Assembly: GCA_022478985.1 (NCBI GenBank)
Contig: JAKSZP010017380.1
Coordinates: 44,574-108,573 of the forward strand
Length of the DNA stretch: 64,000 bases
From: Massospora cicadina
Taxonomy: Eukaryota > Entomophthoromycota > Entomophthoromycetes > Entomophthorales > Entomophthoraceae
Reading direction: 5' to 3'
A model generated the notes under the pieces. The model made no database searches. It saw nothing but the letters and a program-made list of their open reading frames with translations, and was not told the DNA's origin. Of the stretch, positions 57,240 through 64,000 are shown in pieces. The translations under genes were made by a program, and so were the position numbers. Position 1 is the first letter of the stretch, and each line of letters begins with the position of its first letter.

Positions 57240-60200
57240 CTCCAAGGGGGTTTCCCCTGCTATGGAACAGGTGTGAAGGAAAGGGTCTGTGTGGAGGAAC
57301 CAGAGTGGGAACCATGATTCTATGAGCGCTTTTTGCCTTGGTCTCATATATCCATAGAGCCAGGCTTGGAATTGCTCCAGTAAGTGGACATGGAATCTGT
57401 TAATAACCCCATGAATGGTTGGGACCGTGCCCTTGAACGCATCTAATGCAATTGTGTGGATTGTCCACATTGCAATGGATATTATTAGGGAACGGAGGGT
57501 AGATGGGATTGGTGACTCAATCTGGAGCGCGAAGATGCTCTTTGATATCAAGAATTCTTGTTTGTTTTGGATCTTAAGCAGGCGTGCGACTTCCTGCCAT
57601 ATAGCTTTGGTTGGGGGGCATGTTTCTAGGCGGTGATGTAAGACCTCCCTCCATATACTGCACATGTTTTGTGGAGGGAGTTGGAACGGTCTGCCGTCCT
57701 ATAGGTCCTTCTCAGACAGCGCCAGGCGTTTGCTCTTATCCTCGGCTGTAGGAGTGGGTGGTGAGTCATTTTTCACATTGCCTTATGTGTGGTTAAATCA
57801 TAGAGAATGTCCAACATATCTAGGTATTCTATCCTAGCTATGTTTGGGGGTTGTTGCGAGCATATCCCTCTGGGGGTGGTTTTCTGGGTTTCTTAATTTG
57901 AATTGGGGGCTGGGTCGTCCCCTTCCCTGTATAGTACCCATGTTCTCTATGGTCCATCCCATATGGCGGATAGTTTGGAGGATATGTTTGAAATGAGGGG
58001 AGGTTTCATGTGGACCCGTTGCAGTAGGGTGCTTGGCAAGGTATGAAAGTAGTCTGGGTGGACTATGTGGGTTGGTTAATTTGAGCGCCTGTGCAAAGTT
58101 AGTCCTTGCTGCTCTGGACCAATGTTGTTGCAGGAGGTCTGGAGCAAGGATTTCCTTTATCCAGGTACCTAGGATGTGATTTGCATGGCTCTCAAAATCT
58201 ATTAGTCCCATGCCTCCGCTTGAGCGTAGTCCAAATAGTGTTTCCATCCGTATAGGAGGGTGAGAGCCAGGCCACAGCCAGCCCTGGATAAGCGCGCGGA
58301 TTGAGGTTATAAAGGTAGGTGAGAAGGCTATCGCGTGGGCCTGGTACCACAGTATTGGGAGGATGAGTGAGTTAGCAACTGTAACTCATCCTATTAGTCC
58401 TGGGGTTCTTCCCTTGAGGGAGGCGACGCGTTTGGATACCCGTTGTAACAGGTTACTTTCCATTGTCTCATTAGCATATCCCCCTGATTCTAGCCAGATT
58501 CCAAGGTGTCAGACAGGAGTGGTGGTGGAAGGTGTTGCAAAGTGTAAAATGATTGGGTTTTTTCTTCGTGTGTTGGTATGAGGTTCTGATGTTGTGGCCC
58601 AATTGTTTGTGTATTTGCCTAAGAGGATGATTTCCGTCTTTCTTTTGTTGAGTGATGCATTGCTCACCTTGGAGTATTCCTCTAGAGTGCGTTCCAGCTG
58701 TCAGGCATCTTCATAGTTTGCTATGCCTGCTACGCAGTCATCCGCAAAGGCCAGTATCTTGACTGTTGGTTGTCCTTATGCGGTTATCCCCATAAGACGT
58801 GAGTGAGTTACTTGGAGGAGTGGGTCAAAGCTGAAATTGTATAGCAGTGGGTTGAGGGGATCCCCTTGTTTGAGCCCTCTGTGTGGTTTAATCTTGTTTG
58901 TTAGGAATTCAGGGCCACATACAGCCATGGTTGCAGATTCTGTTAGGAGCATCGCCCATTTTATGACTCTTGGTGGGAGTTTGAAGGCATGTAGACATTC
59001 TTTTAGGTATGGCCAGCTAACATGGTCATACGCCTTTTTTTGATCCAAGAAGACCAGGGCACCAGTTGCTTAGTATTGACAAATGTTTGCAACAGGGTGA
59101 ATGTTGTTCCAGATTGAACACCCTGGTATAAACCCAAACTGGTTGGGTGATAGGACGTCAGATGCAATTGCGCCTAATCTAGCTGCTAAATTTTTTGTTA
59201 GAATTTTTGTGTCAGTGTTGGAGAGTGCAATTGGGCGCTAGTTGGCCAGGTCCAACTTGTCACCCTATTTTTTTTAGTACTAGATGGTCCCAACTTGTCA
59301 CCCTATTTATACAAGGTTATAACGTAGGATTCATGGCCTCCTGGTAAAAGTCATGTTTCCAATAAGCTCTGGTTCATAGACGCCAATAGGAGGGGGGCGA
59401 TTTGATGAAAATATTTTTGTAAAATTCGTAGGGTATCCCATCAGGCTCTGGGCATTTCCTACGTGGTGCACCGCAAATTGTCTCCCAAAGCTCCTCCCAT
59501 GTAATAAGGGATAGTATATTGTAATTCAGTGGTGTACTTTGTATCTCAGCAGTTTGTATAAATTCTTTAATTTTTTGTGAATCTGTTGGCTTTTCACAAT
59601 ATAATTCGGTGTAATAGTGGTATACTTCCTCCTTGACCTCCTCAGGGTTGGTTGCCACAGTGCCGTTGATCTTGCAGACCTGTGTGCATGTGGGCTGGTT
59701 TCTGCAGGAGTTTAAATTGGCAGAAAAAGTATGTTGAACAGGTTTCGCCTTCCTTTATGAACTTATCTTTGTTCAATACTTTGATTCTGTGTTGGTGTTC
59801 AAAGATGAGATTGTTAATTCAGGCAGAAATTTCTGCCCATTTGCATCCCCAGTTGGGGCTATAGCCAGATCTCAGAGTATTTATTTCCAGGTGGTCTAGT
59901 TCCGCCAAGGTACGCTTGATTGTGGCCATGTCTGCGGTGTACTTACATGATGCAATATGTCAGGTTTTGTTGATTAAATCCTTTTTGAAATTTTCCCATG
60001 TTCTGATGGAATCTGAAGTGAATGGGGCTGTGAATTCTGGGTTCATAGCCTTGTTTTCAACCCAGTCAGATATCTTGGGCAATTTTATATTTTCCAGGTG
60101 AAGCTTTCTCTAAGGCGACACCTGTGTGTGGGATTGGGTTGGCACTAACTGCACTGTAACTAATTGTTGGTCAGAAAAATTGATCTTTTTTGTTATAAAT

Positions 60201-60960
60201 TTGGAGATTCTTGAGCAGTGGGATTGCGGGACAAGGATGTGGTCAATGCGACTCATCATTATGAGTGCTCCCTCATGTATGTTGGGCCACATCATGTGGG
60301 GAAGGAGTGATGAACTGGGGGGAAGAGCATCCTGTAAGCCAAGAGATGCATTTATTGTTCTGAATTCAATGTGTTCAGGTGGGTATCCCCTGGGATTAGG
60401 CCATCGATCTGTATTGGGGTTATCTCAGCAGTTGAAATCGCCTAACATAATGGTATCTGGTGGGAGGGTGAGAGTAGGAATGTTTTCAAAAAATTGCTTT
60501 CTCTCAGTTGCAGCGCACGGTGAATATATACATGCTATCAAAATTATTTCCTCTTGGCACATGATTGTTGCTACCAGGACTCAACCATGCAAGTGTGATG
60601 ACAAATTTGTAATTTTAAATTTTTTGCTGTTTTGGATGATTACCCCACAGTGAGACATCCATACTGATTGTGATGGTGTGACCCTGGTTGGCCAGGATTC
60701 TTCTTCCCCTTGTAGACAGTAGGTTACTTGGATGGCCAAGATGTCTACAAGAGGTTTTACAGGAATGCCAGCTTTTTGGCTTGGGACGTATGAGCCCTGG
60801 CTCCCGCGATGTTTAGTGTCCCTATTGACACTGAGGTGCCCGCGGCGCCTCAGGAGCAGTTGGGAGGGCCCTCTGGCCCTATCCCACCATGGCTCATTTT
60901 TGCCATGCTCCACGTCTGTACTCCAACTCTTTCAAAGCCATTGTTAGTTCCCTTGATCTG
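57240..60960 (-). pseudogene. LINE ORF2: APE endonuclease and reverse transcriptase
   Basis: Minus-strand order: endonuclease from about 60900 (TLNIAG near its start; SRIDHILVP near 60230, the block with the conserved Asp), then the RT: GDKLDLANWRP-type block near 59250 with Trp changed to a stop, DQKKAYDHVSWPYL (about 59000-59045), GLKQGDPLNPLLYNFSFDPL, and an intact active site LAFADDC near 58750. Thumb and C-terminal parts follow, with GGMGLIDFESHANHILGTWI (58170-58220) and a final Cys/His segment near 57620-57660. At least ten frame breaks. ORF2 protein would nick target DNA and prime reverse transcription on it. Confidence 0.9.
59252..59308 (-). mobile_element. micro-retroposon insertion C with 19-bp target duplication
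   Basis: CCAACTTGTCACCCTATTT occurs at 59252-59270 and 59290-59308. The 19-bp insert between them is TTTTTAGTACTAGATGGTC, minus strand GACCATCTAGTACT plus an A tail. It splits the RT block GDKLDL and shifts the frame by 38 bp. Confidence 0.9.
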
Positions 60961-61246
60961 ACCCAATGATTTAATGGAATTGTGGTTTTTTGCATTTGCG
61001 TCAACTTTTCCTGCACAGGTCTCATGTTGATTTGATGCGGGTTTGTTTATTGGATTTTGAATTTTTGAGGTTTGACTCTGGTGAATTGTGCACCATATTT
61101 TCGCCCAAATTGTGGTTGCATTGTTCCTCAATATGTGCATGACTGATGTCGCTTTGTGACTCAGTCAGGTTAATGTGAAAATTTTTGACCTGGGCATATT
61201 GTTCTGATTGGTTAGTTTGGTGAATATCCAAAATATCCTCCCAAAT

Positions 61247-62270
61247 TTATCCAGGATTAATGGCAGACTCTGCGTGTGCCGCCACTACAGCCGCTGCTCG
61301 TTTGCGGACTTTTTGTGCTGCTTTACGTTGTTTGCTTGTAACTGGGTCCACAATGGAGTATAATCCATCTTCACCCCAGCGGAATGGGTGGTGACCATCA
61401 GTCATTTTGGAGAAGTTTTCATTTTTCATCCATTGCTTCCTCAAAATAGTCATTTTCCATTAAGCCCTCTTTCACAGGGCATGCATGTTCCTTGTGGCCC
61501 AGTGAGCCACAGTGGTTGCAAATGGGTGGTGCGCATTCTGGTGTAACTCAGAACTCGGCTAGCTGGCCCCAATCTTCAAAGTGAAATTCTGCTGTGCGTG
61601 GAATTCTGAATAGGTCTTCTTCCACTTCTGGGAAGGGATTGATTACAGCGATAGCTTTGCCCATGCACAGGTTGGGCATCAGTCGAAATTGCTGTAATTC
61701 AAGTTGCTGAATTTCTCTGTAGGCCACAAGACCTTTGCGGAGCTCCTCCTTGATTACATTATGAGGAAGGTTGGTGGGGAGTGAGTCAAAAGAGATGAAC
61801 AAAGTTTTCACTTAGTTCTATATGGTGCACGCAGTGCACACAATTTTTTCCCTCAGGGAGGACAATTTTCACACAGACTTTTGCTGTGGCATTGGCTTCA
61901 TCAGCTGTTTTGAAACCAATATCAATCCAGCCATGGTCCATGTTGTTGGTGGCTACATACACCGCGTGAGGGAAAAGTGAGGGCTGTGCCTCACATGTTT
62001 TCTCCCACAGGGTCAGTGACTCATCCCCAAGGAAGAGTCTGATCCCATGTTCCACCTTTGATAAGGGTTGATTGAACTGAATATACTATATTGCGCATCC
62101 TTTACAGTGAATACCATAAACCCAGATGGTGTCTGAGTTTGTGATTTCTTTGCGGAGTGGGTTCCTGGTCCCCCTCCAGGGCGTTTCTTGCCCTTAGTTG
62201 CACCGTTAAGTGCACCGCTCACTGCGACGCTTGCCCATGTTGTATTATTTTTATTGATAAAGTCGCCCAT
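61247..62270 (-). pseudogene. LINE ORF1, RNA-binding protein with CCHC knuckle
   Basis: The start is at 62270 (MGDFINKNNTTWASVAV), about 80 bp inside the element. A basic Gly/Lys-rich segment follows (TKGKKRPGGGPGTH), then a domain with GWIDIGFKTADEANATAKV (61880-61960), then LPTNLPHNVIKEELRKGLVA (61735-61790), then the knuckle CNHCGSLGHKEHAC (61479-61520), then a Lys/Ala/Arg-rich tail (KQRKAAQKVRKRAAAVVAAH). Frameshifts near 61810 and 62060 and a stop before the knuckle break it. The shared middle domain and knuckle identify the two ORF1-only copies as relatives. Confidence 0.88.
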
Positions 62271-62352
62271 CTTTTCTGTGTGTGATTATCCAAGTTTGTT
62301 GTTCAAATCAAATTGTAGTAACTAAAGTGATTGTTATGAGAAAGAAAAGCCC

Positions 62353-62721
62353 TTATCTTGTTCCTTTCTAGTGTAATAATTTTAAGGTCATGAACCATTT
62401 TATAATTGTTAACCATGATGTAATGGGAGGAGATTCTAGCATGATTGTGGACCCTGATGGCCTGGGCAAATGCAAAGTAGTTTTTTAGGTAGGCGCAGTA
62501 TTCAGGATTGGATAAGTTTTGATAAACTTTTAACATAATAGAAATGTACTCACTGGCGCACTTATCAGGCAGAATTTGAGTTATATTAATGATTTTAGTG
62601 TATAAATCAGTCCAGTGTATGCTTGCTCATACTTGGCAAAATGGTCAGTCACCTCTAACTTATAGATGGGGTCCTTCATTTGGGATTTTTTACTCACGGG
62701 AGGTTGACTAATTTCTTTCAT
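62353..62721 (-). pseudogene. element H gene, N-terminal part
   Basis: The likely start is the Met at 62721 (MKEISQPPVSKK), because the earlier Met at 62790 lies in the primer-binding site. One frameshift lies near 62620-62640. The protein has a helical, Tyr-rich stretch (NPEYCAYLKNYFAFAQAI). The frame runs into the LINE target duplication and resumes in phase at 57066 on the far side of the LINE, which shows that this and 54948-57066 are one gene. Confidence 0.75.
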
Positions 62722-62775
62722 AATGGTTGTTGTCCTAAGAGAGCGTATTAAGCTCTGGGTGCAGCTTGGAAGGGA

Positions 62776-62792
62776 CCTGGCAGAAAGCACCA
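62776..62792 (-). promoter_or_regulatory. primer-binding site, element H
   Basis: On the minus strand TGGTGCTTTCTGCCAGG, three bases after the LTR. It shares TGGTGCT with the window consensus but then differs, so a different tRNA is likely. Confidence 0.6.
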
Positions 62793-62795
62793 GTT

Positions 62796-63394
62796 TGTTG
62801 GGATTGAGGGAGGTCTGAAGGCGGGTCCCTCAAAGCTTGCTGAGGTGGACAGGCGAGAAGAGGACTTAACCTTAATATCAGGTTCAGAGGTCCTAATATT
62901 TAATAGTTAGGGACTTAACCTAGGCAGGCTCAAAGGTCCCAATAGTTAATAGTTAGGGACTTAACCACACTGGTTCAGAGGTCCCAAAGACAAGAGAGTG
63001 AACTTTACAGAGAGCCTAATTAAAGGTAGAAGTGTAAAAGTTATTTTATTAAGTAAATTATTTGCACTTTAAATAGTGCTAGTAAAATAAGGGATATAAG
63101 GAATAATCAGCACATACCCTGGTGGAATTGGGACCTGTAGGAAAGTCCCAATACTGGGATAGATGGGAATAGATGAAACTATGGATAGAGATTAGATAAC
63201 AAATTGGAAAGGTTAATTATCCTCAAATTTGGCATAATTCAGGCAAAGCCCCAAATTTGGTATTCCAGTCAAAAACATAAAATCAAACTCCACTCTCAAA
63301 ATTATTGGGCCATTTGAAAAATGTGCCTTTCATATGAATATATTGACCTTCCCCCTGGACAAGGCTTTCACCTAATCCAGGGAGAATATTGACA
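62796..63394 (-). repeat. 5' LTR, element H
   Basis: 599 bp, partner of 54561-55125; it holds an extra direct duplication of the GGTCCCAATAGTTAATAGTT segment near 62920-62985. Confidence 0.92.
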
Positions 63395-63748
63395 CACCCA
63401 CCCAAATTCTAATACCACTATTCTTGTGAACCAGAATACATGGGACCTATTAGCCAAGGTTGGCAAATCAGGTAATGTTATCATGAGTGAGCAAACTGGT
63501 CCACCTCTCATCAAGTTTGATTATGGTCAGGCCAAATTTTTCCTTTCTAATTTTGATAATACACCACCCCCCAAACATTTCACTCCTAAACCCAATGCCA
63601 CCCCCTACCAAAGTGACTACCAGCTCACCTTAGCTGTGGTGGCCTCTCCCCAAAGTCCAAACCTACACAAAGCAGTGACCAAATCAGTGGATCAATACCA
63701 ACTAGGGCTGCCCACACTCTACTTCCCCCCAAATTCCCTGAATCTCCC
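63395..63748 (+). pseudogene. LINE ORF1-like protein, copy 2, 3' part
   Basis: It continues the gene broken at 54560. SGNVIMSEQTGPPLIKFDYG and FTPKPNATPYQSDYQL match the copy at 33660-33810. The region after it is replaced by an A2 LTR starting at 63749, so the element's 3' end is not seen. Confidence 0.8.
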
Positions 63749-64000
63749 TGTCAGAATTTTAACCAGATGAATCCTTCTGATAGTATCCAAAGTAGGGGTT
63801 TTGGTTAGTCAGGTGTTAATGCCGGCTAATCACCTAGTTCGATACTATTTAATGATATAAAAATATTAATTGTTTTAGGGTCAGCGATTTCCAGTTTGGT
63901 GCTACTATCAAATCATGACCGTGGGAATTTCTGGTGGAATACCGCTGTATTCAGTTACCAGCATCTAACGAATAATTTTGCTAACTATAGTTTGAGTCAG
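63749..64000 (+). repeat. LTR start, family A2 (cut by the window edge)
   Basis: It starts TGTCAGAATTTTAACC and follows the A2 LTRs at 41069 and 24286 (CCTTCTGATAGTATC, GCTAATCACCTAGTTCGATA, ATTTCTGGTGGAA). The rest is outside the window. Confidence 0.85.

Larger units (their letters stand above)
57084..62352 (-). mobile_element. full-length LINE with 17-bp target duplication
   Basis: Bounded exactly by TTATCTTGTTCCTTTCT at 57067-57083 and 62353-62369. On the minus strand: about 80 bp of 5' UTR, ORF1 with a CCHC knuckle, ORF2 with an APE-type endonuclease and RT, then a 3' end CCCCTGGTCAGCTTACCTCAG plus TTAAATAAA. It is a non-LTR retrotransposon, inserted in the same direction as the element H gene. 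Both ORFs are broken by stops and by micro-insertion C. Confidence 0.93.
54561..63394 (-). mobile_element. LTR element H carrying an unknown gene, interrupted by a LINE
   Basis: Terminal direct repeats (54561-55125 and 62796-63394) start TGTTG and end TGACA on the plus strand, and exact CACCC lies outside both (54556-54560 and 63395-63399). On the minus strand a primer-binding site follows the 5' LTR and a purine tract precedes the 3' LTR. Without the LINE the element is about 3.5 kb with one long gene and no protease, RT or integrase, so it is non-autonomous. Confidence 0.92.

Noticed and set aside
12392..59308. Micro-insertions as tiny introns or DNA-transposon footprints
   Set aside because: Introns do not make 16-19 bp duplications, and transposon footprints keep at most a few extra bases next to 2-9 bp duplications; the A tail fits retroposition.
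54561..63394. A new hybrid element with LTRs plus LINE endonuclease and RT
   Set aside because: At first the LTR ends enclosing a LINE looked like one composite element. The exact 17-bp duplication around the LINE and the in-frame joining of the H gene show that the LINE is a later insertion.
1..64000. CRISPR arrays, bacterial operons, rRNA
   Set aside because: None seen; the only short regular repeat is the minisatellite at 52920-53071, and all else is eukaryotic retroelement sequence.

Overview
This window is a eukaryotic, very probably fungal, repeat-rich chromosome segment. I see no convincing intact host gene: almost all 64 kb is decayed retroelement. The Ty3/gypsy polyproteins (one lineage with a C-terminal chromodomain), an APE-type LINE, tRNA-derived SINEs and long AT-rich spacers fit a TE-bloated fungal genome. 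A rust-type basidiomycete is my best guess, from the style of the retroelements only, and I am not certain of it.

Layout. 1-3050: 5' part of a minus-strand gypsy element (family A1), cut by the window edge. 3051-4736: chromovirus fragment (family B). 4737-~8060: 5' LTR, gag and protease of a family C element. ~8060-9637: mosaic of LTR/leader fragments. 9638-17248: a chromovirus (family B) with two LTRs plus a second partial leader, its RT split by a solo LTR at 12213-13321. 17249-25018: a minus-strand gypsy gag-pol with family E LTRs at both ends and a different LTR (A2) just upstream of gag. 25533-32065: a complete plus-strand A1 element with a GAAGG target duplication. 32493-34416: a non-autonomous LINE derivative carrying only ORF1. 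34433-37950: AT-rich spacer with a tRNA-like SINE head. 37951-46619: a minus-strand gypsy element (family F) whose RT is split by a solo A2 LTR that itself contains a solo E LTR. 46620-53555: AT-rich spacer with a direct-repeat pair, one unexplained 163-codon ORF, four SINE copies and minisatellites. 53556-63748: a LINE ORF1 copy split by an LTR element (family H, TSD CACCC), whose own gene is split by a full LINE (17-bp TSD), whose RT is split by a micro-insertion. 63749-64000: start of another A2 LTR.

The elements interact. Most LTR families here share one primer-binding site, which implies one tRNA primer. The SINEs and the ORF1-only element end in the same 3' tail as the LINE, so the LINE machinery probably moved them. 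The least expected signal is a set of insertions of only about 11-23 bp, with a constant core (GACCATCTAGTACT plus an A tail) and 15-19 bp target duplications, at four sites in four different elements.
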